Of a DNA stretch of 64,000 nt, positions 11,300-22,477 are shown in pieces. Every line of letters starts with the position of its first letter. Position 1 is the stretch's first letter. The notes beneath the pieces were generated by a model. It was given only the letters and a program-made list of their open reading frames with translations. It ran no database searches and had not been told where the DNA came from. The DNA is from Muscardinus avellanarius (lineage: Eukaryota; Chordata; Mammalia; Rodentia; Gliridae), in assembly GCA_963383645.1 (NCBI GenBank), contig OY726574.1, positions 61,570,894 through 61,634,893 on the forward strand, written 5' to 3'. The position numbers and the translations under genes are program-made.

Positions 11300-11527
11300 C
11301 TAGCTGAGCAGGGTGGTACACACCTGTAAGCCCAGTCCTGGAGAGGCTGAGCCAGGAGGATTGCAGTTTTGAGAGCAGCCTCAGCAATTTAGTGAGAGAT
11401 ACCCCCAGCATCTTATCAAGACTCTGTTTCAAAATATAAACGAAAAGGCTAGAAGTATAGCCTGGAGATAAAAGTGCCCCTGGGCTTGATCCCAAGCACC
11501 AAAAGAGATAAATAAATTAATTAAAAA
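11300..11527 (+). mobile_element. B1-dID SINE, diverged
   Basis: GAGCAGGGTGGTACACACCT to an ID half CCTGGGCTTGATCCCAAGC with an AT-rich tail. Confidence 0.82.
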
Positions 11528-11734
11528 GTAAAATGCCGGCCCTTGTGAGGCACTGGGGATCGATCAGAGCAGGGCTTTCTGGACATGCGTGCCAGGAAGT
11601 CCGGCTGTGACGTCCGTCGGCTCTGCCTCTGCCTCTGCCTCCGGTCTCTGCAATGGTCAGAGGAAAGGGAGGGTTCATTGTGGACGCAGCGGCCTTCGCT
11701 TTTGCGTCTGCTGCTGTTGTGCAGTCTTGGTTTG

Positions 11735-11830
11735 CTGGGGATGGGGTCTGAGTGTGTAGCCCAGCCTGCTTTCAAACCCCTGGGCTCAAGCAGTCCTCCT
11801 GCCCCAGCCGCTGGGCAGCCGGGAGGACGG
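11735..11830 (-). mobile_element. 7SL-derived monomer (pB1-like) fragment
   Basis: GGGCTCAAGCAGTCCTCCTG block as in old 7SL/Alu-B1 monomers read backwards, without an ID half. Confidence 0.5.
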
Positions 11831-12498
11831 GTGCTCCTCACGGAGGCTGGGCTGTGTTTTAGTTTTAGTTCAGGGAGAACACTGAGCTAGCCTTCAGGTG
11901 TCAAAAGCAGGTCCCTCCCAGCTAGTTGCTCCCCCAAATGTAAAAGATTGTCAGATGAAGGATGCTCTCAGCCTTTATTTGGTATGGCGTTGATAGTATT
12001 CTGCCCCTGTTTTTATTCCAATCACTAGGGCTATTTAAAAGAACATACTTTGATAATAGGAACTGTCCTTAGATGGGGATTTTTATGTTCATGTATTTGT
12101 TATGAAATTATTTGACTGAATTATGATCAGCTTGGGTGAAATTGCTCCGAGCAGGAGGACTCAGTCCTAAAAATGTCCCACCGAGGACTAATTCACGCCA
12201 AGCGGAGGCTGCTCTGAAGATTCATGGCGGGTGCCCTTTCCAGCGTCTCGGCCTCAGTCTAACCAGCTACAGGGTTCTCTGTTCTCATTAGTATTATCCC
12301 AAACTTCCATAAGTAAAGGTTTTTTTCACCCTGCCCTTTGTTCACAATCTGGGATTGTAATTGAATTCATATTCCTCACCAAACACTTCCGCTGTAATTA
12401 ATATTTTATTATAGCTGATTTTATCATTAAGTAGCAGAGAAGTGGGGTGTTGAACAGAGGGAGCGTTTGCATGTATGCCCCATACACGCATGCACGTG

Positions 12499-12536
<38 letters not shown>

Positions 12537-13234
12537 GCGATCATAAGTAACCAATGCCAGCAAAGCTGCTTGTTGTGAATTATGGCCAGCAGAACATAAA
12601 ACATGCTTGCGGTGACCTACAGATATTCCACAGTGATGTGCCGATGTATGGCCAGTCCAAAGATCACAGCAGGGCAAAGAGAAATTAAAATTGCTAACAC
12701 AGACTGTTCATCCACGGGCTGGGTTTCTGCTGCCTGGGTCGCCAGAGCCCCTTGTCTGTGTGACGCGCGTTACCAGTAACCATTCATAATTCAGTGACCA
12801 GGACAATGTTGGGTCAGCTGCTCTAAGCCCTAGCGCTTAGACCTCCATGGAATCCCCGCCACGATGACAGCGTATTGAAGTCTGACCTGTCCCCACCCCG
12901 GTTGTTAAACTGGTGACATGCTTTTTAAAACTTAGTTAAATCTTACCATTTGGTTATTATTTCAGTAAATGTGGATAGACTAAGGAAATGGTTACGTCTG
13001 AACAAAAGCCAGAAAGGATATAAATTCTGTGTGGTTGTATGGCAATAAATCTTAGTCATACATTTATTTTGCATGCTTTGCCTGTAAATATTTCCATGTT
13101 CTCACATCTCTAAAAATTTAGTCTTCAGAAAAATATCAATATTCTCTTTTTTTCATCTGTTATAGGATATATAATTTGTTCCAAAAATTATAAATCAAGG
13201 CCAGTTTTACTATTGTCTCCTCTCTTCTGTGTGT
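11831..13234. other. Repeat-poor intron with one CA repeat
   Basis: Apart from the microsatellite at 12501-12532 no element was recognised. The frames at 12342-12677 owe their length to the repeat. Confidence 0.45.
12501..12532. repeat. (CA)n microsatellite
   Basis: Sixteen CA units, not attached to a SINE. Confidence 0.95.
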
Positions 13235-13412
13235 GATAATAGAGATTGAACCCAGAGGCATTCTACCTCTGAGCTATATACCCAGGCCTATGTTAGTGTT
13301 TTGTTTTGAAACAGGATCTAGCTAAGTTGCTGAGACTGGACTCAAACCTGTGACCCTCCCGTCTCAGCCTCCTAAGTACTGGGATTACAGGCATGTGCCA
13401 CCAGGGCACAGT
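13235..13412 (-). mobile_element. B1-dID SINE
   Basis: GAGATTGAACCCAGAGGCAT, TTTTGAAACAGGATC, then B1 ending GGCATGTGCCACCAGGGC. Confidence 0.88.
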
Positions 13413-14850
13413 TCATCTGTTAGAGAATGTATGACTTTTACCAAAGTTTGCAAATGAAGGCAGATATCACTATTTGGCCCAGGCAGTGAGCAGTACTCTA
13501 AGCCCTTTAGTAGATCAGCGCTCAGATCCTCCCTCTTTCCCCTCCTCCCCTTACCCTGTTGAGTAACCCTCTCCTATTTTATGCTGATGAGAAAGACAGT
13601 AAGCAGATAAGAAAATGACAAGTAAGGAAGGTTGTAATCTTGAAATGAATAGGGACAAAAATATTTAAGTCAAATTCCGATCAAAGAATCCAAAGGTAGG
13701 AAAAACCTAAAAGCATTTTATCACATTTGAACTCTAAAGCCCGTAAGAGTACTTGAAGATGTCCTGATGTTCTATACAAATGCAGATTTCTTATTCTCCT
13801 TGCAAAGGCCTTAGAGTTTTGCTGTAGAGAAGCCCAGCATAAATTAAACTTGAGATTAAATTGTATCCTGTTGGCAAGTTCTGTTACCTGATTTCACATT
13901 TTTTTTTTTTTTGACAGATTCATCTTTACTATGGGTTGGGCTTTAATTTTGCAAATCCAGTAGGAAGATTTTGTTACTTTAAATTCCAGGGTAGCGGTAG
14001 GCCAGGTAGAAATAGAACGCCTTTAATAAACAAGAGGAGACTGGGTAATACATTCAGAAGGATGCTAGAATTTTAATTCGGCTCACTAAGCTAGAAACTT
14101 CCGATTGGCTTTCTATCTTTAAGAATTTGCTTTGAAAAAAAAAAATCCTTTTAGAAAGGCCGTTTGAATGGTGAGAATTTCAAAGCTAGTTGTGAGATTG
14201 CGATCGCGGATAGGAAGATGTTATGAAATTCATTAGTGAAAAGATGCTCTTTGTGCAAATGAAAAACACCCCACCACACAGTTCTGTGGAGGTGCCGTTG
14301 ACCCGGGTGCTAATAACATGTTAATTTCCACTGGGGAGACAGCCGTGTAGCGACTGGGCTGCGGAGAGGATTTAGCTATTTTTCATTAGCAGTTGGACTT
14401 TGATAAAGGGGAATAGAAAAGAGCTGTTTGACCTTTCAGTGCTTAAATTATTAAAGAGCAAATAGATTTGAGGTCTGGATGCTTGCAAATCTAATTTGTC
14501 TTGTGGACCAAGAATGAAAAGACATTTGGGGTTGGAAATTGCTCCAGTCAACTCAGTTCTTTCTTTAATATATCTGAAGATAAGTAGGTGGCGGCCATTT
14601 AAAAAGTAATATGTCTGAAGCCGAGTGTATAATATGGCTAATACCAGCTGGCTAAAAGAGAGGCCCGTTAAATGATCATTTCATTCTCAAATTTTCACCT
14701 CGTCCTTGTTAAATTGCTGCTTTGATTTAAAAAAAAATAAGTTTTCCGTCCATGTTTACTTAGATGATAGATAAATTACAGGGAAAATTTTTGTTTTATT
14801 GGGGAATGTCTCCTTAGGGAACAATACGCTGTACTGTTTGAATTACAGCA
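13413..14850. other. Repeat-free, AT-rich intronic block
   Basis: About 1.4 kb with no SINE or L1 in a repeat-dense window. 14180-14700 holds several AT-rich homeodomain/MEF2-like words (GCTATTTTTCATTAGC, GTGCAAATGA). A candidate conserved noncoding element; conservation cannot be tested here. Confidence 0.35.
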
Positions 14851-14889
14851 GAGTAATTGCGGCACATAGTAGGCACTCAAGAAAGTGTT
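14851..14889 (+). mobile_element. MIR 3' end fragment
   Basis: GGCACATAGTAGGCACTCAAGA resembles the MIR 3' end. Confidence 0.45.
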
Positions 14890-15070
14890 GGGCAGGGCTT
14901 GTGGGCATTTGCGGATAATCTTAGGACTTGGGAGGCTGAAACAAGAGGCTCGCAAGTTCAAGACAGAACGTCAGCAACTGGGAAAGACCCTGTTTCAACA
15001 ATAAACAAATAAGGGTGGGATTATAGCTCGGAGGTGGGGCCATCCCTGGCTTCAGTCCCAGACAACACAC
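14890..15070 (+). mobile_element. B1-dID SINE, diverged
   Basis: B1 half with GGACTTGGGAGGCTGAAACA; ID half with GTGGGATTATAGCTCGGAGG; short ACACAC tail. Confidence 0.82.
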
Positions 15071-16660
15071 ACGCACATGCAAATGTGTTGAGTGAGTACA
15101 TGAGCAGACACACACATCACACGTGGGAGCGAGGTTGGAGAAGAGAGGATTTGTAGAGATGGACGGGGTAGGAGAGAGAGGCGCGGGCTTTCACCCCTCG
15201 GGTTCATCATTTCACTGTGCATTCTCTGAGACAGACTCAGTTCTGACCTCTGATCACAACTCTTCTTCTTCATCATTTCCTGCTCTTTCAGCTCTTGGAT
15301 GTGGAGGGAATGAGTACAAAATAAACTTAATATTGAGTTTAGTAAAGCACATCACACTTGTGAATAATAGCTTCCCGCTTACCAGCACATATATGATACA
15401 CCCCCCAAAAAACCAGCAACTACTCCTGGCTTATGTTATGCCTTCAAAAATGCACTGTCCATGGCCTGCTTCACTGAGAGGGTCATGAGACACCGAAATG
15501 AGTGAATTGCAGTCCTTCCACTCCACAAGCCTATAGGACTTTTCAAAATAGTGATAGAAAAACACCAGTGACTCTAACTCTACACCCAGAATCTATTTGT
15601 GTGAGTTAAGAGCAGAGCAGGAGTTTTCCAAGCTGAAAGAGTGGTTGTGAGCCACCCGGGGAGGGCCACGGAGGGACTCTGCGTTTTATGAGCAAGGTAA
15701 CCTGCAGGCGATGCCCAAGTGTCCAGTGTCCTGGGAGACAGTGGTCTCAGAACAGTAAACCTGAGCCCAAGCCAGAGTCGAAGGACAGAGACACAGAGGC
15801 CTGTGTCACAGTTCTGACTCTTGAGATTCATAAGGCCCAGGAGTGGCTGTGCTGGCTTTTAATAGAGCAGATTTCGAATCCAGAGGAGCCCCTTGCGTGG
15901 TGAGAAAGGCTAAAAGACCTTGAAGGTCTAGGAGAGCATCTTCTCTCTAAGTGGTCCAGGTGGCCGAAGGGATTGAGATCAAAGGTAACACTGCCATATA
16001 TGGCTTCCCTGACATGATAAAAGAGAAAAGGATCTTTATACAATCCTCAAAGTGGTTGTAGGAAGTAGAGACTGGCTTGTGTTATGGTGACAGTTCCACG
16101 CAGGGTACAAGGTTCACCTCGGGACCTAAATAGGGCTTATGAATGAGGAAAGCAACATGGCTTGGCCCTGTGATCCTAAGAGCTGGACACCATGATAGAG
16201 CAGCTGGGCTCTCCCGCTGCGCAGGTAGGGTGGCTTCCACTCCTGAACCTTGGCTTACACATCAGGGATGCCGTCTGCGGGCTGAGTTCTTCTCACAGGT
16301 CAGTGGAGCTCCTGCAGGGCAGAGTGTGGCAGGCCTGGGTGTGGGAACCCTTGCCTGGGGGTCCGCTTCTCCAGGAGTGCGTTTCCCCGGGGGAAGCTAT
16401 CCGAAGGTGCGCCGGTGTCCCTTTTGCCACAGTGAGATGGCTGGTGAGTCACAGCAGCCCGGCCTTTTCACTGGAACTGTGTCCAAGTCTTAGCAGATCC
16501 GTTTTGAAATCACACATGAGGTCTGTAGATGGAAGAAGCCAAGGAAGAGCAGGAAATCAGCCTGCTTTATGGCCTTACGCGTCCCTGTGGCCCTGTCCAG
16601 GGAAGAGTCCTCTGAAAGACTTCCTTTCATTGTATCTGTCAAAAAACATTAATATGTTTT
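15071..16660. other. Intronic sequence, nothing recognised
   Basis: Several open frames of 70-160 codons overlap on both strands between 15123 and 16677. They lack splice context and recognisable domains and mainly reflect moderate GC content. Confidence 0.4.
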
Positions 16661-16663
16661 GCT

Positions 16664-16689
16664 GCCTGTGGTTTTAGTGAACCACAGGC
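16664..16689. repeat. Perfect 10-bp inverted repeat, 6-nt loop
   Basis: Arms GCCTGTGGTT and AACCACAGGC. Confidence 0.9.
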
Positions 16690-16695
16690 CAAATA

Positions 16696-16699
<4 letters not shown>

Positions 16700-16732
<33 letters not shown>
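16700..16732. repeat. (TG)n microsatellite at a SINE tail
   Basis: About sixteen TG units directly before the 3' end of a minus-strand SINE. Confidence 0.93.
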
Positions 16733-16736
<4 letters not shown>

Positions 16737-16890
16737 AGGACGTAACCCAGTGGGGTTCTGCTTTGGTGCTATAGCCCCAGTTTACTTCGAAATAGGGTCT
16801 TGATAAGTTGCTGAGGGTCTAGCTAAATTGCTGATGCTGGCCTAAACCTTCGTCAGTCTCCTAAATACCGGGATTACAGTGTGCCACCAT
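16733..16890 (-). mobile_element. B1-dID SINE, strongly diverged
   Basis: CGAAATAGGGTCTTGATAAG and ACCGGGATTACAGTGTGCCA blocks. Confidence 0.75.
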
Positions 16891-16992
16891 TTTTTACTCA
16901 CAATCCACAATTTAATTTACTACACTTGGTAGAGTGTATTGTATGACTATACATGATAGCAAATCTCTAAAATTAGGAAGTAAGAACCTGCC

Positions 16993-17050
16993 CTTCCTTC
17001 CTTCCTTCCTTCCTCCCTCCCTTTTTTCCTTCCTTCTTTCTTTTCTTCCT
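16993..17050. repeat. (TTCC)n pyrimidine repeat
   Basis: Imperfect TTCC/CTTT run. Confidence 0.85.
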
Positions 17051-17150
17051 GTTAAACCACTAGTCAAAGTTTACTTTATCGAAGCACTGTCAATCTGCGT
17101 TCTGGGCAATCACAGTGTTGTTGAATTCTTACTAGAATTCTGACACCAGT

Positions 17151-17307
17151 TGTGGAGGCCGAGACAGGAAGATAGCAGATTTGAGGCCAGCCCCAGCAAT
17201 TTAGTTGAGACCCTGTTTCAAAATAAAATGAAATAGGCTGGGGCTATGACTCAGAGGGAGAATGCCCCTAGGTTCAATCCTCAGTGCGAAATAAAAAAAA
17301 AAAAAAC
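17151..17307 (+). mobile_element. B1-dID SINE, 5'-truncated
   Basis: Starts within the B1 half (TGTGGAGGCCGAGACAGG) and ends with an ID half and a 14-A tail. Confidence 0.85.
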
Positions 17308-17382
17308 AAATGAAAAACAAAACCCTGTTTGTCAGCGCTCATTTTGTGACTATACTAGAATTTTTGTTTGTATGTTTGTTTT

Positions 17383-17458
17383 GTGGTACTGAGGGTCGAA
17401 CCCAGGGCCTTGTACCTGCTGGACAAACGCTGTACCACTGAGCTACAGCCGCAGCCCT
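17383..17458 (-). mobile_element. ID monomer SINE
   Basis: Only the tRNA-derived part is present: GTCGAACCCAGGGCCTTGTA to GAGCTACAGCCGCAGCCC, no B1 half. Resembles a rodent ID element. Confidence 0.8.
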
Positions 17459-18230
17459 TTGCGGCTGCTGTGGAATGTGCCGAGGGGTTGTGTTCACAGA
17501 TACTTATGAACAGACACGTTTGGCTGAGAGTGGGCTCAGAATTCACGCCCCAGAATCTGTCCAGGGGCTGGGATCTCTGTCTTCCTCTCCTGTACTTTTC
17601 TGTTGGCATTAGAGCATCGCTGTGCTAAGCACGTCTCGGATCACACCATTATTCCACGGAATCAGGGCGATACTCTGACACGGTGGGAAAGAGATGTCCC
17701 TCTGCCAGCAGGACTTTTCATCTAACCTGGGTTCGGTTTGTGAAAGCCATGGTGAGGATATGGTCTTTTTCCCCAGGAGAAACTCCTTTTGCCTTTCGGT
17801 TTTCCAACAAAGTTGTGTGACATGTTCACCATCTTAACAAACGTAAATATCTTCTTAAACGTGTCATCTGTTCAAGGTTTCTGCCATTCTCCTATGTGAA
17901 GGTGACTTCAGAATGCAAAGACATTGAGGGAGGCAGGTGCCGCTCCTCAGTAAAGATCACCCTTGCAGACAGACGTCTTTGAAATCCTCTTTCCCATCTG
18001 GCCTTCACCGGTGACAAGTGGCCTTGCTCAGGAGTTCCTCTTCCAGGTCACCGTATCCCCAAGGATTGGCTTTGGGATTCCAAGCCTCGATTTCTCTTCT
18101 CCTCCCTCATCTGCACTTTCCACTGACTGAATATGGTCAAGGGAGGGGAGTATGGCGATAGATGAGAGAGTAAGACTTGGTTGAGAGGAATCAATAACAC
18201 ATTGTGTCTGTTCTTGTTAAAACTTCATGT
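17459..18230. other. Intronic sequence, nothing recognised
   Basis: No repeat or exon signal identified. Confidence 0.45.
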
Positions 18231-18399
18231 AGGTACACGTGTAATCCCAGGACTTGGGAGGCTGGGACAGGAGGAGCGCAGGCTTGAAATGAGCCTCCGG
18301 AAGGTGGCAGGCCCTCAACAACCTAGCAAAACCTGGTTTCCCAGTTAGGAGTGTGGCTCAAGGGTAGAATGACCCTGGATTCCATCCCCAGCACCACGA
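18231..18399 (+). mobile_element. B1-dID SINE, 5'-truncated, diverged
   Basis: GTAATCCCAGGACTTGGGAG to CCATCCCCAGCACCACG. Confidence 0.83.
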
Positions 18400-18810
18400 T
18401 TCATTCCTTCCTTCCTTCATTCATTAATAAAGCCTGCTACTTGTACCTGTCTTCCTACTGACGTCGTTGAAAACACATTGCTTCTTTAATAAACCTACAG
18501 TTAATGTAATTTAATTTTTCACGTGAGCTAACGCTTTGTGACTCTATCTTAATGATAGTACTTGTCAGCACCGTTCTTGCTCATGAGCAACAGCTTATCA
18601 TTTTTTAAGAATATGGTGAGGACTGTTTCTCTCTGTAAATGAGGTCCTTCCGGGGTGAAGAGTTTTCTCTTTCCTCGGGCAAGCACCAGGTGAGGTGGGT
18701 TCTTTATTTCAGACATGCTGCGGGTGCCATGCCGTCGAAGCACAGTGGCTCCGCTCAGTTGCCATAAAATAGCCCTGATGAGTCTATGTTTTGTGTCTTT
18801 TGTTTTCTAG
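18400..18810. other. Intron tail before the PTPRM acceptor
   Basis: No repeat. Ends with TTTTGTGTCTTTTGTTTTC before TAG, a clear polypyrimidine tract. Confidence 0.7.
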
Positions 18811-19084
18811 CGTCTACCAAATAGTTGTAGAGGAAGAACGTCCTCGAAGGACTAAAAAGACAACAGAAGTCCTCAAGTGCTATCCGGTGCCCATCCACTA
18901 CCAGAACGCTTCCATTCTGAACTCACAGTATTACTTCGCTGCAGAATTCCCAGCAGGCAGCCTCCAGGCAGCTCAGCCCTTCACCATTGGTGACAACAAG
19001 ACGTACAACGGCTACTGGAACACGCCTCTCCTACCCCATAAAAGCTACAGAATCTATTTCCAAGCTGCCAGTAGAGCCAATGGG
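18811..19084 (+). CDS. PTPRM: PTPRM exon: membrane-proximal fibronectin-III region with furin motif
   Basis: Coding exon of receptor protein tyrosine phosphatase mu, a homophilic cell-adhesion receptor of the R2B family that acts at cell-cell contacts. It is preceded by a pyrimidine-rich tract and TAG acceptor and followed by a GTGAGT donor. The first base completes a codon from the previous exon and the remaining 273 bases give 91 residues, ending on a complete codon. The peptide begins VYQIVVEEERPRRTKK and ends QAASRANG; this matches my memory of mammalian PTPRM better than PTPRK, which differs at many positions. Residues 10-13 (RPRR, 18839-18850) fit the R-X-R-R proprotein-convertase motif; cleavage of R2B receptors in this region is known. 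N-glycosylation sequons are visible at residue 32 (NAS) and residue 62 (NKT). The single cysteine is at residue 23. The frame stays open for 15 codons past the donor before TAA, so the splice site, not a stop, sets the end. Confidence 0.96.
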
Positions 19085-19168
19085 GTGAGTTTTACAGGTC
19101 ACTATTTACCTGGGCTAACTTGGGCCTATTAATGTGAATATAGCTTAGGTAAGGTAGTAGGAGAAAAA

Positions 19169-19370
19169 GATGGGAGTGGTCCACATACCTGTAATCCCAG
19201 TACTCGGGAGGCTGAGACACAAGGATCACAGTTTCGAGGCCAGGCTCAGTTAGTTTGTGAGGCCCTCCGCAACTTAGTGAGACCCTGGTTCAAAATAAAG
19301 AATAAAAATAGGGCTGGGGGTGTAGCTCAGAGGTAGAATGTCCCTGGGTTCCATCCCAATACTGCAAAAA

Positions 19371-19409
<39 letters not shown>

Positions 19410-19412
19410 ATA
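19169..19412 (+). mobile_element. B1-dID SINE 85 bp after a PTPRM donor site
   Basis: Sense-strand dimer with CAAAATAAAGAATAAAAATA linker (AATAAA at 19294-19299 and 19301-19306), ID half and an (AAAT)n tail at about 19369-19411. Confidence 0.92.
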
Positions 19413-19811
19413 GATTGAGGATGATGTAGTTGGGTTTTGAGAACTACAGAGGGTAGTAGTAGTGCAGTGAAGAATAATGATGTCATGTTTTTGTGTTTTT
19501 GCTTGTGAATAGTCTTTTCTTCATTTAAAACTATTTTCATCGAGAGAAATTTATGGCAAGAAATAATTATAAATATACATTTGGGGGGCAGGGTGGGAAA
19601 GTGTGTCCTCAACCTGGCAATAGTTTCTATTTTCAGAGTTTCTTATTACCAAAGTTAGCTTGGCATTCTGATTAGCTTGCTATTTTACAGAAAAGCAACA
19701 CAGCAACACGGGTGCCCTCAGCTCACTTAAGAATGTTTGGGACCCACAGCACGTGTCTCCTCAGCGTATTCTCTCCCATTTCTTTCTTTTCTTTTATTTA
19801 TATTTTTGGTT
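19413..19811. other. Intronic sequence between SINEs
   Basis: No element recognised. Confidence 0.45.
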
Positions 19812-19992
19812 GTACTGGGGTTCCTGGAAACTCTACTACCTCCGGGCTACACTCCCAGACACCTATTTTTTATATATTTTTAAATTTGGAAACAGGGTCT
19901 CTTACACCAGCGCGGCTGCCTTCGCACCTGCGCGCTCCTCCTGTCTCCGCCTCCCAAGCGCGGGGATGACAAGCGTGCCCACCACGCCCGGC
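19812..19992 (-). mobile_element. Young-subfamily B1-dID SINE, mutated
   Basis: Shares the subfamily marks GTACTGGGGTTCCTGGAA, GGGCTACACTCCCAGAC and AATTTGGAAACAGGGTCTC. Confidence 0.9.
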
Positions 19993-20200
19993 GGTGCCAT
20001 TGCTTTAGTTCTACAAGAGTTTATGCATCCTGTACTTGTGACTAAAATATGCCTCCCCCCCCTAAGAGAAAATAGCTTTAGAAAGATGAGAAAAAAAAAC
20101 AATAAAAGTTATCACTGAGGCAGGTCTGAAATTTGTCCTCATTCCTGTTCAGACCAACCTACCTCAGATAAGAAGTTGTTTTTTGTTTTTTGTTTTTTTA

Positions 20201-20400
20201 GAGCTGGGCGTGGTGGCACACGCTTGTAACCCCAGCGCTTGGGAGGCTGAGACAGGAGGATCGCACAAGTTCGAAGCCAGCCTCAACTACTTAGCGAGGC
20301 TCTCAGCAACTTAGTGAGACCCTATTCCTAAATAAAATATAAAATAGGTCTAGGAGTATAGCTTGGAGGTCGACGGCCCCTGGGTTCTATCCCCAGTGCC
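20201..20400 (+). mobile_element. B1-dID SINE, intermediate type, with CA tail
   Basis: GCTGGGCGTGGTGGCACACG to CTATCCCCAGTGCCACACAC. Linker AAATAAAATATAAAATAGGT links it to the young subfamily, but the ID half is still standard. Confidence 0.92.
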
Positions 20401-20407
20401 ACACACA

Positions 20408-20452
<45 letters not shown>
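20401..20452. repeat. (CA)n microsatellite at a SINE tail
   Basis: Begins at the last base of the ID half. Confidence 0.95.
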
Positions 20453-20797
20453 AATTGTAAACTATGTTTGAGCTTTTATTATTACTCGCAGTTGTTTATC
20501 CAGAGGGTGGACAGTGTTAGTTCTCTGGAGGAAAGAGGTGTTTCTTTCATAAAGCACACTCATGGCTCTCAGAGGGCTGTAGCATCCTGGGCCTTATGTT
20601 ATGAAGTGGTAGTGGTTAGATTTTAGTGGGCGTTAGTGACATTCCTTTTTTAATACTTTTATTGGTACATTAAAGTTTCATATGCATGATGTAGTTGACC
20701 ACGATGGTGATATACATGCACACAGCCCTTGGCCGGCTCCCCTGGGCTCCCTCCACACTCCCTATTTCCCATACAGGACATTGAGATCCACACCTGT

Positions 20798-20800
<3 letters not shown>

Positions 20801-20842
<42 letters not shown>
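20801..20842. repeat. (CA)n microsatellite
   Basis: About twenty CA units inside L1-derived sequence. Confidence 0.95.
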
Positions 20843-20844
<2 letters not shown>

Positions 20845-21029
20845 GTCGCCTTCATTGACCCCCCTCCCTGTACCACCTCCCTGGCTCCACTGGTGTTACT
20901 GCTCCATTATCTGAAGTCCCTCTGTTTATATTTTCTTTGCATGTGAGAGAAAACGGGACCCTTCACTTTCTATGACTGGCTGTTCTCCAGGTTTACACAT
21001 TTTCCTACAAATCACATAATTTTATTCTT

Positions 21030-21237
21030 TTTTTTTTTTTTTTTTTTTTTTGGTGGTGGTACTGGGGTTCCTGGAAGCCCTTCTATCTCCGGGCTACACT
21101 CCCAGACCTATTTTTACATTTTTATTTGGAAACAGGGTCTCCTAAGCCAGCGCGCGCGGCTGGCTTCGAACCTGTGCGATCCTCCTGTCTCTGCCTCCCA
21201 ATGGCGGGGATTACAAGCGTGCGCCACCACGCCCGGC
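21030..21237 (-). mobile_element. Young-subfamily B1-dID SINE with target duplication
   Basis: Perfect 13-bp flanks TAATTTTATTCTT at 21017-21029 and 21238-21250. Complete B1 half with the CCAGCGCGCGCGGCTGG block; A-tail of about 22. Inserted into an older L1. Confidence 0.95.
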
Positions 21238-21380
21238 TAATTTTATTCTTTATTCCTGTATAGAATTCCATTATTTACATAGGCCATAGTTTTGTAATCC
21301 GTTGATCTGTTGATGGATTCCAGGGTTAGTCTGCTTTTAAATGATAATGATTATACCAAAAAAAAAAATGGTTCTGCCTT

Positions 21381-21947
21381 TTTTAGGGCAACAATTTTTT
21401 TTCTGGATAATATTGTAAACACAGAAGTCATATTCTCAGTGATGACCTTAGAATCCTATCTTTGTCTGCAAATAATCGCCTCCTTTATCTGGCATGGTCT
21501 CCTTACTCACCTATCAAACTTTCAGTGCTGTCCGTAACAGTTTCAGTCTGCTTAGACCGAAGGGAGCCTTGTCTAGATTCCACCCTGGCTTCCCTCCTTC
21601 AGGACACAGGCCAAGGTGTCACCGTCCACCTGACTTTTGTCACATGAAGGCAAGGAGAATCCAAGGGTTCTTTCTTGCACAGGAAGTGAGGACAGCCTGG
21701 GGAAGATCCACGCCATCAGGTAGGGGAACTGTGTTCACTCTGCCGTCCTCCAAGGGTGTGGAAAGCCCACCACCGTCACCGGAGCCGGGCGGGGTCCGAG
21801 CCCGGTGTCCAGGATGCCACTGCGTGCTGAAGCCACACACGGACGGGGAGGTGGCTCCTCCTCACTGTTGTTTGACACCAACTACAGGTATTTCTGGCCT
21901 TTTCAGTAAAACATGAATGATGATTTTCCCTTCTTTATTTGATACAG
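21381..21947. other. Intronic sequence before the 37-bp exon
   Basis: No repeat recognised. A 140-codon plus frame (21494-21916) is open but carries no domain and no splice context. Confidence 0.5.
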
Positions 21948-21984
21948 GAAACCAAAATTGACTGTGTCCGAGTAGCCACAAAAG
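21948..21984 (+). CDS. PTPRM: PTPRM 37-bp micro-exon, juxtamembrane ectodomain
   Basis: Small exon between a pyrimidine-rich GATACAG acceptor and a GTAGGT donor. It holds twelve codons (ETKIDCVRVATK) plus the first base of a glycine codon finished by the exon at 56906. It directly continues the RANG end of the exon at 18811, giving the RANGETK junction typical of R2B phosphatases. It encodes the stem between the last FN-III repeat and the membrane, near where R2B receptors are known to be shed by metalloproteases. A length of 37 bp is not a multiple of three, so skipping it would shift the frame. It was identified by peptide continuity, codon phase and splice signals together. Confidence 0.95.
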
Positions 21985-22477
21985 GTAGGTTGAAATTATG
22001 GGATGATCTAATTTATGTTTCTAAAAGTTTATTTTAGACTGCATCTTAAATCTTCTTAAACTATGCTTTGTTCAACTAAGTATGCACATGTATACTTAGT
22101 TCATGTGCATTGCATGTAGGTGCATGTATATATATGTATGTATAGATGTAGCAGGACATGGAAGTTAAGGCTGACTACTTTATGTAGATATTTTTTTAGA
22201 ACGAGGTGCCATAGTACTGTGTTCCAATAAGTTTTAAATGCTTATATCTTAAAATTTTTACATGAGACATTTTTATATAATGCCTGTATGCATCAGACCT
22301 GGTAAACCGTTTTATATGATATTTATACACATCAGAATTGCTTAAACCATAGCATGCCATACATGGTAATACTATATTTAGTGAATCTTTGTAAAGAAAG
22401 GATTAAAACAATTACCTCACCACTGCACACCATTTTTATTTTATTTTCTTACCCTTTGTTTTCTTTTCTCTCTAATG
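21985..22477. other. AT-rich intron start
   Basis: Contains an alternating purine-pyrimidine stretch around 22080-22145 (ATGTATATATATGTATGTAT). No gene. Confidence 0.5.

Larger units (their letters stand above)
1..18810 (+). other. PTPRM: PTPRM intron upstream of the first visible exon (partial)
   Basis: The whole interval is read as intron because no PTPRM-like or other exon with matching phase was found and the acceptor at 18809-18810 closes it. It contains the repeats listed separately. The preceding exon must end with two bases of a codon completed by the C at 18811. Confidence 0.85.
20645..21380 (-). mobile_element. LINE-1 3' end, split by a CA repeat and a SINE
   Basis: Minus-strand L1 3' UTR: TACTTTTATTGGTACATTAA at the tail side, CTCCAGGTTTACACATTTTCC and GAATTCCATTATTTACATAG blocks. 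The SINE at 21030-21237 interrupts it. Confidence 0.75.
19085..21947 (+). other. PTPRM: PTPRM intron, 2863 bp
   Basis: GTGAGT to GATACAG, phase 0. It is almost filled by four SINEs, a disrupted L1 3' end and two CA repeats. The first sense-strand SINE begins only about 85 bp after the donor. Confidence 0.95.

Noticed and set aside
17445..17472. Small CAGCCGCA / TGCGGCTG inverted repeat
   Set aside because: 8-bp stem partly in an ID element; expected by chance.
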